64,000 nt of DNA from Pseudomonas orientalis (GCF_002934065.1 NZ_CP018049.1:2540501-2604500), one strand, 5' to 3'. Shown: positions 29,026 through 38,573, counted from the stretch's first letter. The notes: generated from the sequence alone by a model not told the origin. Translations and numbers: made by a program.

Positions 29026-29800
29026 GGGCATTCTCCACGCGGGGTTGGCCCAGGCGGGCGAGGGTGGCGACCTGTTGCGCGGTGACGTCGACCAGGTCAT
29101 CGCCCTGCAGCGGAAATTCCACCGCCCGGGTAATACCTTGAGTCATGTGCGTGAGCAGTTGTTCCCACAGATGCAGGTCGGTGGCGCCGGGCGGCAGGGC
29201 CACCAGCTTGCCGTCCGGGCGACGCGCGACGGCCTTGCAGTGCAGGTAGTCCACATGCCGGCCCAGCAGGCGTGCGGCGGTGAGGGCGGACTGGTCCTGC
29301 CACTGCCAGTTGCCGATGTCGAAGGTCATCCTGACGGGCAGGCCCAGGCGTTCGACCTCGGTGAAAAACCGCTGCATCGGCTCGATGCGGCCGCCGTGCA
29401 GGGTCTGGTCGTTTTCCACCAGCAGCTTGACCGGGTGGCGATCAAGCAGGGCCTGCAGGCTCTCCAGGTCGTTGGTGTCAGTGAAGTAACCCAGGGACAC
29501 TTTCAGCCAGCGCGAGCCGAAGGCCTGGGCGCGGTCGAGAGTGGCGGCGAGGTCTGGATTGGGCTGGGCACGCCCGGCCACCCAGAGTTCCAGGGGCGAG
29601 GAAAACACCGACTCCAGGCCTTGCTCCGCGGCGGCCCGGGCCAGTGTGTCGGGCTGTTCGGTGGTGAGCAGTTCTTCACGCCATTCGATGCGCCGGGCAC
29701 CAGCGGCACTCAACAGCGCGACAAAACTCAATTGGCCCTGCTCACGGACCAAATCGGCGCCGTAGCTGGAAAGACTGATGGAGACGGGATATTCATGCAT
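29018..29800 (-). CDS. kguE: KguE, sugar-phosphate isomerase/epimerase-like protein
   Basis: A 260-residue TIM-barrel protein of the xylose-isomerase-like (AP endonuclease 2) superfamily. Likely metal-site residues lie in [13 protein letters not shown] (Glu), TFDIGNWQW (Asp) and the final AVEFPLQ (Glu). It is the first gene of the kgu operon, and its exact reaction is still unsettled in the literature as I know it. A perfect PtxS operator lies 14 nt upstream of the ATG. An AACAATAA motif, typical of Hfq/Crc targets, touches the start codon. Confidence 0.88.
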   Translation of the reverse strand: MHEYPVSISLSSYGADLVREQGQLSFVALLSAAGARRIEWREELLTTEQPDTLARAAAEQGLESVFSSPLELWVAGRAQPNPDLAATLDRAQAFGSRWLKVSLGYFTDTNDLESLQALLDRHPVKLLVENDQTLHGGRIEPMQRFFTEVERLGLPVRMTFDIGNWQWQDQSALTAARLLGRHVDYLHCKAVARRPDGKLVALPPGATDLHLWEQLLTHMTQGITRAVEFPLQGDDLVDVTAQQVATLARLGQPRVENAHV

Positions 29801-29807
29801 TATTGTT
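29800..29807 (-). promoter_or_regulatory. Candidate Hfq/Crc (CA) motif at the kguE start
   Basis: On the minus strand AACAATAA fits the AANAANAA catabolite-repression motif. It lies in the ribosome-binding zone of kguE, and its last A is the A of the start codon. Confidence 0.45.
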
Positions 29808-29813
29808 TACCTC

Positions 29814-29827
29814 TGAAACCGGTTTCA
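29814..29827. promoter_or_regulatory. PtxS operator upstream of kguE
   Basis: TGAAACCGGTTTCA is a perfect 14-bp palindrome identical to the known PtxS binding site in pseudomonads. It lies 14-27 nt upstream of kguE. A second copy is upstream of ptxS. Confidence 0.9.
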
Positions 29828-29852
29828 TTTTTTCTTGAAAGAACGTACGACT

Positions 29853-29954
29853 CTGTAGGAGCGAGCTTGCTCGCGAAAAACCAGAGAGCGCCGCGTTAAA
29901 CCAGAGTCGCGGCGTTACCGTTAGCGATTTTCGCGAGCAAGCTCGCTCCTACAG
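29853..29954. repeat. Type-2 REPIN overlapping the 3' end of ptxS
   Basis: Two inverted REPs (GTAGGAGCGAGCTTGCTCGC at the left, its inverse at the right) flank about 50 bp. The right-hand REP and the spacer encode the last residues of PtxS. Confidence 0.85.
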
Positions 29955-30963
29955 GGAGTTGGGTGGAGCCTCGGATGATCAGTTGGGGCAGGAAATCCAG
30001 GGTGCGGGTGGGGGCTGTGTCGCCACGCAGGCGCTTGAGCAGACAGTCAAACGCGGTGGCGCCAATCGCCTCAGTGGGCTGGGCGAGGGCGGTGATGCCG
30101 TTGCCCACCAGCGGATACCACTCCAGGTCATCCAGGGCGATCAGGCCGACATCATCGAACAGGTTGCTGCCCAGGTTTTTCAGCGCGCGGGTGCAGGCCA
30201 GCGCAGCAACACCGTTGGCGCAAAACAGCGCCTTGGGGCCGGGCTTGGCCAGAAAGGTTCGCAGGCGGCTTTCCAGCTCGCCATCCAGTTCAACCATGGC
30301 ACCGGTCAACGCCGGGCGCCGGGCAATCTCGGCCTTGAAACTCTCCAGGCGCTCCAGGCGCGAGCTGGTGCCATCGGTGGCTTCGCTCACCAGCAGCACG
30401 TCGCGGTACCCCTGTTGCTCCAAGTGCTCCACCGCCATGCGCACCGCCGCCGGATTGTCCAGGCCGACCAGGTCGCTGTGCAGCGGCTCGACCTTGCGGT
30501 CCACCAGCACCAGGGGCATTTCCCGTTGCAGTTCCAGCAGTTGGTCGAGGTGATGGCCGAGGGTGTTCACGATCAGCCCTTCAATGTTGTACGAACGCAG
30601 CGCCGCCAGGTGCTGGCGCTCTTGCTCGTCATCGCGGTCGGTGTTGCACACCACCAGGCTGTAGCCGTGCTGGCGACAGGCGGTTTCAACGCCGTGCATC
30701 ACCGCGATGGAATAGGGGTTGCGGATATCGGCCACCAGCATCCCGATCAGGCGCGTGCGCCCGCGTTTGAGACCGCGGGCCATCTGGTTGGGGCGGTAAC
30801 CGAGTTCAGCGATGGCCTGCTCGATACGCAGGGCAATGGCGTCCGAGAGCAGGGCGCGGTCGTCGCCGATAAAACGCGACACGCTGGCTTTGGATACGCC
30901 GGCACGTTCGGCCACATCGAGCATGGTCACACGGCTGCGCTGGGCGGCGGAAAAAGAAGTCAC
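29896..30963 (-). CDS. ptxS: LacI-family repressor PtxS
   Basis: A 355-residue repressor of the kgu genes that responds to 2-ketogluconate. The helix-turn-helix is VTMLDVAERAGVSKASVSRF at about residues 13-32, followed by a periplasmic-binding-protein-like core ending at about 335 (LPQLIIRGSTQLP). The last 18 residues (VGASLLAKIANGNAATLV) are translated from a REP element, so this copy is longer than the usual 340 or so residues. Operators lie upstream of both kguE and ptxS, so it is autoregulated. Confidence 0.94.
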   Translation of the reverse strand: MTSFSAAQRSRVTMLDVAERAGVSKASVSRFIGDDRALLSDAIALRIEQAIAELGYRPNQMARGLKRGRTRLIGMLVADIRNPYSIAVMHGVETACRQHGYSLVVCNTDRDDEQERQHLAALRSYNIEGLIVNTLGHHLDQLLELQREMPLVLVDRKVEPLHSDLVGLDNPAAVRMAVEHLEQQGYRDVLLVSEATDGTSSRLERLESFKAEIARRPALTGAMVELDGELESRLRTFLAKPGPKALFCANGVAALACTRALKNLGSNLFDDVGLIALDDLEWYPLVGNGITALAQPTEAIGATAFDCLLKRLRGDTAPTRTLDFLPQLIIRGSTQLPVGASLLAKIANGNAATLV

Positions 30964-31005
30964 GGTGGCGGGCCTTTCTTATTGGAATAAAAAATCGATA
31001 CAGGC

Positions 31006-31019
31006 TGAAACCGGTTTCA
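31006..31019. promoter_or_regulatory. PtxS operator upstream of ptxS
   Basis: A second perfect TGAAACCGGTTTCA palindrome, flanked by C and G to make 16 bp, lies 43-56 nt upstream of the ptxS start. Confidence 0.9.
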
Positions 31020-31106
31020 GAAGACACCACACCGTGCGAGTCGTCAAGAAAAAACCTGATGGATCTGCGTGTTTGACCGGCTTGAATCCGACGAATGGAT
31101 AGCCAC

Positions 31107-31125
31107 ACCTGTGAGTTCTGACAGT
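31107..31125 (+). promoter_or_regulatory. Conserved upstream motif, copy A
   Basis: ACCTGTGAGTTCTGACAGT lies about 98 nt upstream of the gene at 31224. It matches 17 of 19 positions with 63747-63765, which precedes a lipoprotein gene on the same strand. The CTGT...ACAG ends are inverted. Its function is unknown. Confidence 0.5.
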
Positions 31126-31223
31126 ATCGAACGGGTGTGATTGAGGCTTTAATTTCTTCCACCCCAGGCCAGCTTTTACGGTGATTGCTGGTTGTTCCCG
31201 GCTGCAATGTTGAGGAAATGTTC

Positions 31224-33212
31224 ATGTCCGATACCTACGAATCAGCGATCAGCGCCGACAGCTCCAGGCTGTATGACAACGGGCCTCTGGCATTGGCCCC
31301 GATGATTATTCCCGGGGTGGATCCGCTGGATCCAGAGGGCCTGATTCCGGCGGCGCTGATGCTTGCAGATCTTAAAGTGCTTATTCCCCAGTGGGGGCCG
31401 CCACCGGAACCGCTGGACACGCCCCATACCCTGACTCTGTTTTGGTCACGGGGCGGTACGGTGGTCTATAAGGACTTCCTGACGATCAATGCGCCGCCAC
31501 CGCCGCTACCGATCTACCACCAAATGTTCATTCCGCTGGTTGTACTGCGCGCCTTATCGGGCCCCGTTGAGCTCTATTACTCAGTCACCGACTCATTTCT
31601 CGGGGAGACTGTTCTGGACCCTAAACGCACACTCACCGTGGACATGGATGAGCCGCAGTTGTTGGACCCTGCGGATCATCTGGAGTTCGTGGTGCCGCCG
31701 TCACCGGTGATGGACGAGGCGTATCTGCTCGCCAACCCTCTCGTTGCGTTTCGTGTGCTGCCTTACAGGGGACGTAGCGATGGCGACGTCCTTCACTTCT
31801 ACACCTCCAATCTGCCCAACCCACCAGTCGCGCGTGAGGACGGCCTGTACGAGTGGGTATCGAGTGGCGAGCCCCTGATCGCGTATCTGCCCGCCGACGT
31901 ATTTCGTCGTCTGGACAATGGTGCCGCTTATATCTTTTTTCGCATTTTTGACAAGGCCGGCAATTACAGTGATCGCAGTGCGGGCCTTCCGTTTCAACTG
32001 GGCCTGATCCCTTTGCCTTCTGATCTGCCGCTTCCCGAAATCTATCCTCCTGAGCGTTACAGCGACTTGTTGATCAATCGCGAAGATGCCAGGGCCGGGA
32101 TTTTTGTGCGGATCGGCAGCTATACCGGCTGGGCTCCCGGGGATCAGGTTGTGGTGTATTGGAAGGGCCGGCCCACATCGCTCCATCCCGTTGACGGCTT
32201 CCCCACCGATGTGCCGATTCCGTGGCCGGTGTTGCGCGGGCCGCTGACGGATACGCTGGCGCCGGAAACGGTGCCGGTACGCTATGAGATTATTCGCGGC
32301 ACCTTTTCCCCTTTTCCTTCGTTTGCCATTCGCGTGAATGTGAACCTGACCATCGCCGGGCAGGACCACGCCAATGCCCCGGCACTGCTGAATCCGGATT
32401 TACCCCTGGCAGAGGTTCGCGGACTGGTGTCCAACCTCCCGAATGTGGTCAACCATGATGACAACCCGGCCGGCGCGCGGGCCCGTGTCTTCCTGTATGA
32501 AAAGCCGGAGCCTGGGCAAGTCCTGCGGTTCTTCTGGAACGGTGTGGGGCCGGTCGCTTCCTACACCGTTCAAGCGGGGGATGTAGAAGGCCAGCTGGTG
32601 TTTTCCACGGTCATTCCCTGGGCGGTCATGGCGGGTTTTATTCATCCTGCCTTGCCCGTGTACTACACCACCAGTAATGGTGTGAATGAGCAACAGTCTG
32701 AAAACACCTTCGTCAATGTCAACACTGGCACGCTGATCTCATTTCCAGCGCCGATACTGAAACATACCCTGGTAGGCGGAGCTGGTTATTTAGCCTGTTG
32801 CTCGAAGCCCGAAGTGTTTTATGGCGTGCATTGGCACATAGCCCATGATCAAGGCTTTGAACTTGATGATGTCGTGAGGTTTTTTTGGGCTGGATACCAC
32901 ACGAATAATTGGGAGGGGCCGGTGATTGAAGAGTCTCGCTATGCCGAGAGTAAATCCTTTCACAGCGATTATGATTTGATCAATGGGTTGGACTTTACGG
33001 TGGAGCCCTATGAAGAGAAAGTTGTGCCGATGCACGACTTTGGTTCCGCGCAAGTGTTTTATCAAGTCAGGCGTCATGGCGTATTGATCGGCGAGTCCGT
33101 GCCCAGAAGAATTCGTATCGATTTAAATTATTCCGCCGGCGGCTATTGTAAGGCGGGTGACATTATTAACTGTTCCGCGACGGGGCAAGCAACCCTCGTC
33201 CTGCCTGAATAA
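31224..33212 (+). CDS. Large uncharacterised protein with Ig-like beta-sandwich repeats (A)
   Basis: A 662-residue protein that I cannot assign to a named family. The ATG at 31224 (MSDTYESAIS) is used because GAGGA lies 7 nt before it. An ATG two codons earlier is too close. The sequence is rich in Pro, Val and aromatic beta strands in units of roughly 110 residues, with recurring FFW/YYW-type strands (TLFWSRGGTVVYKDF, VVYWKGRPTS, LRFFWNGVGPVASYTV, VRFFWAGYH). This suggests tandem Ig-like or fibronectin-like domains. There is no signal peptide. It is 140 bp upstream of a second protein of the same style, so both are probably one operon. A surface or secreted role is a guess. Confidence 0.7.
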   Translation: MSDTYESAISADSSRLYDNGPLALAPMIIPGVDPLDPEGLIPAALMLADLKVLIPQWGPPPEPLDTPHTLTLFWSRGGTVVYKDFLTINAPPPPLPIYHQMFIPLVVLRALSGPVELYYSVTDSFLGETVLDPKRTLTVDMDEPQLLDPADHLEFVVPPSPVMDEAYLLANPLVAFRVLPYRGRSDGDVLHFYTSNLPNPPVAREDGLYEWVSSGEPLIAYLPADVFRRLDNGAAYIFFRIFDKAGNYSDRSAGLPFQLGLIPLPSDLPLPEIYPPERYSDLLINREDARAGIFVRIGSYTGWAPGDQVVVYWKGRPTSLHPVDGFPTDVPIPWPVLRGPLTDTLAPETVPVRYEIIRGTFSPFPSFAIRVNVNLTIAGQDHANAPALLNPDLPLAEVRGLVSNLPNVVNHDDNPAGARARVFLYEKPEPGQVLRFFWNGVGPVASYTVQAGDVEGQLVFSTVIPWAVMAGFIHPALPVYYTTSNGVNEQQSENTFVNVNTGTLISFPAPILKHTLVGGAGYLACCSKPEVFYGVHWHIAHDQGFELDDVVRFFWAGYHTNNWEGPVIEESRYAESKSFHSDYDLINGLDFTVEPYEEKVVPMHDFGSAQVFYQVRRHGVLIGESVPRRIRIDLNYSAGGYCKAGDIINCSATGQATLVLPE

Positions 33213-33352
33213 GTTAAAGCAATTGCCGCGTTTTTTATGGGCTGAAGTTGAGGCTGCTGTGATTGAACGAGTGTTAGAAATATTCGCAATGTTGTAAGGC
33301 GCGGATGCTCGCGCCTGGAAGTTACGCTTATTTGAATAATCCTGGAGATATT

Positions 33353-35386
33353 ATGAAAAGGCAAACGCTGGAAGCTATTCGCAATTTCCAAAATGAACGC
33401 AAAGCCAACCCCGGCGTGTTAGCTTTGCCGGACGCCGAGCTGGAGGGGGAGGTGCCCAATTTTCCCGGGTTGATCACCAAATCGGTCGCTCTCGCCGAAG
33501 ACATGATGGTGACCCTTCCGCGGCCGGATGATTTCAGTACCGATCCGATGAACCCTGATACCTATTCGCTGTGGGTGCAGCCCAATGATGGGGCGGATTG
33601 GGCAAACCCTATCATCGTTCCGGCTGCGAACGTTCCGGCCACCGGGCTTGAAATCAATCTTGTCCGCGGGCGGCGCCCTGTCGGTATCAATAAGCTGAAA
33701 TATAAAATAGATGTTTCCAGTGTTGGCAACAGCACCGAGTCCAACCCGCAATTGCTCATCATCGATCTTGAGCCGCCCTATGCAAGTTTTGTGGGGACCA
33801 TCCCTGCGCCCATCCCTCCTGTTGATTTACCCGACAGCGTGGATGCTGATTACTTCTCGAGCAAGCCCAATCAGACGGCAATCTTCAAATTTCCCGATTA
33901 TGTGGGGCAAGGTAAAGCGCCAGGCGACAAGGCACTGCTTTACTTTGCTGATTTGGATGAGCCGTATTTGCCGACAGCCGGTGACACGAACCCGTTTTGG
34001 ACGATCCCCGCAGACCTCAGCTTGCCCCTGCCGCTTTCGGTGGTTCAAGGCCATCCGAATGGCTTGCATAATTTGCGCTATGTGATTGTGGACGCGGCGG
34101 GCAATGAGTCGAGGTTGTCTGGCGCGTTTGACCTGGATGTGAGCCTGTTTCCCAAACCCGGCAATTTCAAGGTGCCTACCATTGACTTGGCGGTTCCCGG
34201 CGATGGTTTGCTCAACCGTGCTGATGTAGCGGCACTTAACGGCGCGATAGTGCGTATTGCCCAATACGATAATGTGCTGCGCGCGGACGATGTGCTGAGT
34301 ATCACCCTCACCACCCCCCTGGGCAGGCAAACCTTGCCCGATTTTCCGGTCGCAAGCGCAATTTTTCCGATTCCGGTGCATGTCGATTACGCGACGCTGG
34401 TCGCACTCTATGGGGCCACGGTAGGCGAGTTGCCATTGACGGTTTCCTATGTGGTCAAGCGTCGCTCGGTCAGTTACCCCGCGGGCTTGACGGCGACGAC
34501 CGACCTGGACCTGTTTGTCGTAGGCCCAACCCCGGAGGGTCCCGATCCGATCAACACCAAGCTCAATCCGGTACGCGTGATAGGCGTGCGACAGGACGGC
34601 AGTGAAGGGCCGGATGACAACCAATTGACCCCGGCGCATGCGTCCAGAGCTGCCATCGCGCGGATCAGACTGTGGACTGACCCCCCGACACCTGACGCCA
34701 GCGATTTTGAGCTCAAGCTTTTTTATAACGGCAAGATGGTTGAGTCCCGCTTGATCACCGGTGGTGTCGCTAACCAGGACGTCGATATGAGTATTCCGTG
34801 GGCCGACATCTTCGAAGGTAAAAACGGGACCAAATTGGCGTATTACACCATTGGATCGGCGGGCACTACCAATACGCAGCAGTCGCCTATCACACCCGTC
34901 AATGTGACTGCGATCGTGATCTCACTGGACCCTCCGGTGGTGAGAAACCTCAACCCGGCCGGCTTCATCAACTGTGACAGTTTCAGGCCCGTCGGGCCGC
35001 CCCCTGGCAACCTGGTGGTGTTCATTCCGCCCAGCAATGAGTTTCGAATCGATATGGTGGTGACGTTGCATTCGCAGGGCTACAGCGATGACGTCGGAGC
35101 AACGCCCGTAGACGCTGCTGTTGGCTTGGCCAGCAGAACCATCCGGACGGAAACTGATATCAACCTCGGGTTCGAAGTGAATTTGGGGCCTTACGCGACC
35201 GTCTTCAAAACCATTCAACCGAATGCTGCTGCACGCCTGATGGGCTCGATGAGACTCTGGTACAGCATCCCAATGAGTGGTGGCACCTTGGATTCCGACG
35301 AAGCTCTGCATCGAGCGCGCGGTCATAGAGCTGGCGCGGCAGGGACGCCTGGCACTTTCTGTGATGGAACTCCTGTACCCGCTTAG
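33353..35386 (+). CDS. Large uncharacterised protein with Ig-like beta-sandwich repeats (B)
   Basis: A 677-residue protein, similar in size and build to its upstream neighbour. The start at 33353 (MKRQTLEAIRNF) has GGAG 7 nt before it. Repeating units carry strands such as SLWVQPNDGADW, ALLYFADLDEPYLP and ELKLFYNGKMVESRL, and DxAGNES-type turns (VIVDAAGNESRLSG). There are no signal peptide, membrane segment or catalytic motif. The end (GTFCDGTPVPA) is followed at once by a strong terminator. It is probably a paralogue of the upstream gene by divergence after duplication (inference from style, not from alignment). Confidence 0.7.
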   Translation: MKRQTLEAIRNFQNERKANPGVLALPDAELEGEVPNFPGLITKSVALAEDMMVTLPRPDDFSTDPMNPDTYSLWVQPNDGADWANPIIVPAANVPATGLEINLVRGRRPVGINKLKYKIDVSSVGNSTESNPQLLIIDLEPPYASFVGTIPAPIPPVDLPDSVDADYFSSKPNQTAIFKFPDYVGQGKAPGDKALLYFADLDEPYLPTAGDTNPFWTIPADLSLPLPLSVVQGHPNGLHNLRYVIVDAAGNESRLSGAFDLDVSLFPKPGNFKVPTIDLAVPGDGLLNRADVAALNGAIVRIAQYDNVLRADDVLSITLTTPLGRQTLPDFPVASAIFPIPVHVDYATLVALYGATVGELPLTVSYVVKRRSVSYPAGLTATTDLDLFVVGPTPEGPDPINTKLNPVRVIGVRQDGSEGPDDNQLTPAHASRAAIARIRLWTDPPTPDASDFELKLFYNGKMVESRLITGGVANQDVDMSIPWADIFEGKNGTKLAYYTIGSAGTTNTQQSPITPVNVTAIVISLDPPVVRNLNPAGFINCDSFRPVGPPPGNLVVFIPPSNEFRIDMVVTLHSQGYSDDVGATPVDAAVGLASRTIRTETDINLGFEVNLGPYATVFKTIQPNAAARLMGSMRLWYSIPMSGGTLDSDEALHRARGHRAGAAGTPGTFCDGTPVPA

Positions 35387-35404
35387 TTGTGTTTAGTCAT
35401 TAAG

Positions 35405-35441
35405 ACCTAAGAGCGATGATCCCGCTCTTAGGTTTTTTTTT
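35405..35441 (+). terminator. Intrinsic terminator after the Ig-like pair
   Basis: ACCTAAGAGCG pairs with CGCTCTTAGGT (35405-35415 with 35423-35433), followed by nine consecutive T. It separates the two tandem unknown genes from the autotransporter gene. Confidence 0.9.
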
Positions 35442-35622
35442 CTCGAAAAAAACTGTTCTGACTTCGCTCTCAAACCCCAGTTCATACGGCTACTTAAGAT
35501 TAATCCTACATAAAATGGTAACCGCTCTGGATACCTTGGCACCGCTCGATCGGCTGGCTCCCGCGTACTTTGGAACCGGCCGGACTTTTCCGTGAAGGAA
35601 TGCCAACCCAGAGGTCCATTCA

Positions 35623-37878
35623 ATGTCAATTGTATTCAATTTCAAACCATCGCCTTTAAGTCTGGCGTTGAAAGCCAACGCTGTCACGTTGTTGATGCTT
35701 GTAGCCCATGCCGCCGATGCCCGTGTCATCACCAAGCCTGACGATTTCGTCGTGCCTGGGCCAACCCCGGACGCGTTTGAGTTAAAGCCAGGCTCCGGCT
35801 TTACGGTCAAGGGGGCCGTCACCAAGAACATTTCCAGTCAGTCCGCAACCTTGACACTCGACCCGGGCAGTTCTACCCAGGACATTACTGCCTATACGTC
35901 CACTGTTCGTATCGACGGTTCTGATGTCATTGCGCGTAGCACCGCCAATGCCGCCGTGCAGGCCAGCGACAGCAATGTATTTATCACCAACAGCAACATC
36001 CTCAACAAAAACGGCAGCGGGCTGGTCGCCGGCCGGCAAGACGGGTCCAAAGAGGGCTCCAAGATCAAAGTGGTCAACTCCACCATCACCGGCACGCAGC
36101 GCGGCGCCAGTGCCAGCGCCTACAGCGTACTTGACCTGGTCGATACCAAGGTTCAGGCCACCGGTGCGACCGGTGTGGGGATTGCCCTGTTCAGCGGTCA
36201 GGCCTATGCCACCAACAGCCAGATTGTCGGCGGGCAAAACGGCGTGCAAATGGGCATCGACGGCTCCTCCGGTGTACTGGGCAACAGGCTGGTGCTGGAC
36301 GGTTCGAGTGTTGAAGGCAAAAGCGGCGCAGCCATTTTCACCCGGCAGGGCAGCAACGCCGACATCCAGGTCCGCAATGGCTCCAACCTGATCGGCGGCA
36401 ATGGCAATCTCCTGGAAGTCACCGGTGGCTCCACTGCCAACCTGAACGTGGACAGCAGCTCGCTGTTCGGCGACGTGGTGGTCGAAGACGGCAGCCAGGC
36501 AAAAGTGCAGCTCAATAACGGCGCCTTTCTGACCGGCCAGTTGAAGAACGTCGCCGAATTGAGCGTGAACGAAGCGTCCAAGTGGGTGTTGGTCGGCAAC
36601 AGCAATGTCGACGCCTTGAAAATGGGCGGTGGCGCCGTGGAATTCGGCGCGCCTAACGCGTTTTACCAACTGGATGTGAAGAGCCTGGACGGTAACGGCA
36701 CCTTCATCATGCACACTGACTTTTCCACCAACCAGACTGATTTCCTCAACGTGCAGGGCAAGGCCGAAGGCAACCACAGCCTGCTGTTGGCGGCCACAGG
36801 TTCCGAGCTGGCCAAAGGCGAGCCGATCAAGGTAGTGCACACCGAAGGCGGTGATGCGCAGTTCGCCCTGGCGGGCGGCACCGTTGATATTGGCGCCTAC
36901 GATTACGGCTTGAAGAAAGAAGGTACTGACTGGCTGCTCGACCCGTCCCGTCGCGGCACCAGTACCACCGCCCACTCGGTGCTGGCCTTGTTCAACAGTG
37001 CGCCGACCGTGCTGTATGGCGAAATGAGCATCCTGCGTACGCGCATGGGTGAATTGCGCTTCAGCGAAGGCGCGGGCAACGGTATGTGGATGCGCAGCTA
37101 CGGCAACAAGTTCGATGTGGCGGCCAACGACAACGGCGCGGGCTACACACAAAACCAGAAGGGCTTTACCATCGGTGCCGATGCGCCGTTGTCCGGTGGG
37201 GACGGCCAGTGGATTGCCGGTGTGATGGCCGGTCACAGCGTGTCCGACCTGAGTCTGAACCGTGGCAGCAGCGGTGAGGTCAAGAGCTACTACGTGGGCG
37301 GCTATGCCACTTGGATGGACGCTGAAAGTGGTCTGTACTTCGACGGTGTGGCCAAGCTCAACCGGTTGCACACCGATAACAATGTGACCATGAGCGATGG
37401 CAAGAAAGCCAAAGGCAACTACGAGCAAAACGCCGTGGGCGCCTCGGCTGAATTCGGTCGCCATATCAAGCTGGACGACGGCTTTTTCGTCGAGCCTTAC
37501 GGGCAATTGTCGGCCACCATCACCCAGGCGCAAAGCTACGACCTGACCAATGGGTTGCACGCCAAGGGTGATCGTTCCAGCTCGGTGGTCGGCAAGCTCG
37601 GTGTGACCGCGGGCAAGAACATCCAACTGGACAGCGGCGGTATCCTGCAACCTTACTTGCGTACTGCGGTGGCCCACGAGTTTGACCAGAGCAACAAAGT
37701 GTTCATCAACGACCAGAGCTTCAACAACGACCTGTCCGGCTCGCGCATCGAGCTGGCGGCCGGTGTGGCCATGGCCGTATCGGAGAACGTCAAGTTGCAT
37801 GCCGACATCGAAACCAGCCAGGGCAAGAAAATCGACCAGCCTTGGGGCGTCAACTTTGGCGTGCGGTACGACTTCTGA
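35623..37878 (+). CDS. Pertactin-type autotransporter
   Basis: A 751-residue type Va secreted protein. A long signal peptide (about 32 residues, ending AHAADA) precedes a passenger of beta-helix type rich in Asn, Ser and Gly (about 35-455). Typical rungs include SDSNVFITNSNILNKNGSGLVAG and STITGTQRGASASAYSVLDL. A junction segment follows (TAHSVLALFNSAPTVLYGEMSILRTRMGELR), then a C-terminal beta-barrel of about 270 residues ending NFGVRYDF. There is no protease triad or RGD motif, so adhesion or biofilm is more likely than proteolysis. AGAGG precedes the ATG. A terminator follows at 37901. Confidence 0.93.
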   Translation: MSIVFNFKPSPLSLALKANAVTLLMLVAHAADARVITKPDDFVVPGPTPDAFELKPGSGFTVKGAVTKNISSQSATLTLDPGSSTQDITAYTSTVRIDGSDVIARSTANAAVQASDSNVFITNSNILNKNGSGLVAGRQDGSKEGSKIKVVNSTITGTQRGASASAYSVLDLVDTKVQATGATGVGIALFSGQAYATNSQIVGGQNGVQMGIDGSSGVLGNRLVLDGSSVEGKSGAAIFTRQGSNADIQVRNGSNLIGGNGNLLEVTGGSTANLNVDSSSLFGDVVVEDGSQAKVQLNNGAFLTGQLKNVAELSVNEASKWVLVGNSNVDALKMGGGAVEFGAPNAFYQLDVKSLDGNGTFIMHTDFSTNQTDFLNVQGKAEGNHSLLLAATGSELAKGEPIKVVHTEGGDAQFALAGGTVDIGAYDYGLKKEGTDWLLDPSRRGTSTTAHSVLALFNSAPTVLYGEMSILRTRMGELRFSEGAGNGMWMRSYGNKFDVAANDNGAGYTQNQKGFTIGADAPLSGGDGQWIAGVMAGHSVSDLSLNRGSSGEVKSYYVGGYATWMDAESGLYFDGVAKLNRLHTDNNVTMSDGKKAKGNYEQNAVGASAEFGRHIKLDDGFFVEPYGQLSATITQAQSYDLTNGLHAKGDRSSSVVGKLGVTAGKNIQLDSGGILQPYLRTAVAHEFDQSNKVFINDQSFNNDLSGSRIELAAGVAMAVSENVKLHADIETSQGKKIDQPWGVNFGVRYDF

Positions 37879-37900
37879 CGTTGTCGTTCAATTGAACAAG

Positions 37901-37928
37901 GGGGAAGCAATGGCTTCCCCTTTTTTTT
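37901..37928 (+). terminator. Intrinsic terminator of the autotransporter gene
   Basis: GGGGAAGC-AATG-GCTTCCCC forms an 8-bp stem followed by eight T residues, just before the convergent LysE gene end. Confidence 0.92.
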
Positions 37929-37931
37929 CGT

Positions 37932-38519
37932 TCAAATCAATACACTCAGCCAGGCCGAAACCAGCAGAAGCAGGGCCATGCAGCGGTTGAAGCGTTGCAT
38001 GGCTCTTGGCGAACGCAGGAACTGGCTTGAGCCCGCACCCAGCACGGCCCAGGTTGCCAGGCAGGGCACAGAAATCAGGAAAAAAACCATCGACAGGGCG
38101 ATTACCTGGCTCTGGCGTTCTGCACCGTTACCGGCAAATACACTGACCACTGCCAGCGCCATCATCCAGGTCTTGGGGTTGATCAATTGCAGGCTGGCGG
38201 CACCGCTGAAACCCAGTCGCTTTTGCGCTGACTGTACCTCCACGGCCTCCACCGGCGCGCTGAAAATCTGCCAGGCGAGATAGCTCAGCCAGGCCACGCC
38301 GGCCCACTGCATCGCACTTTGTACCTTGGGCAAATGCACCAGTGACTGGCCCACACCGCAGCCCACCAACAGCACAATGCCTGCTGCCCCCAGGCAGGCG
38401 CCGAGGATGATCGGCAGTGCGGCCCTGAAGCCATACCGTGCACTGTTGCTCAGCACCAGGATATTGGTAGGACCGGGGGTAATGGAGGCGACAAAGGCAA
38501 ACAGGATAAACGGCAACAT
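37932..38519 (-). CDS. LysE-family amino-acid exporter
   Basis: A 195-residue inner-membrane protein with about six hydrophobic segments. The family signature SITPGPTNILVLSNSARYG is at residues 12-30, and LQLINPKTWMMALAV lies mid-protein. It exports amino acids such as homoserine, threonine, lysine or analogues. The substrate is unknown. It is 54 bp downstream of an AraC-type regulator on the same strand, so it is probably that regulator's target. Confidence 0.92.
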   Translation of the reverse strand: MLPFILFAFVASITPGPTNILVLSNSARYGFRAALPIILGACLGAAGIVLLVGCGVGQSLVHLPKVQSAMQWAGVAWLSYLAWQIFSAPVEAVEVQSAQKRLGFSGAASLQLINPKTWMMALAVVSVFAGNGAERQSQVIALSMVFFLISVPCLATWAVLGAGSSQFLRSPRAMQRFNRCMALLLLVSAWLSVLI

Positions 38520-38573
38520 GGCGGGCGACTCCCAACAATCGATCGGTGGAGTCGATCTTCACAGGCCTGAACG

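Noticed and set aside
35782..37800. Open frame of 672 codons opposite the autotransporter
   Set aside because: It is a shadow of a well-supported secreted protein. Its composition (His/Val/Ala/Gln-rich) has no domain logic.
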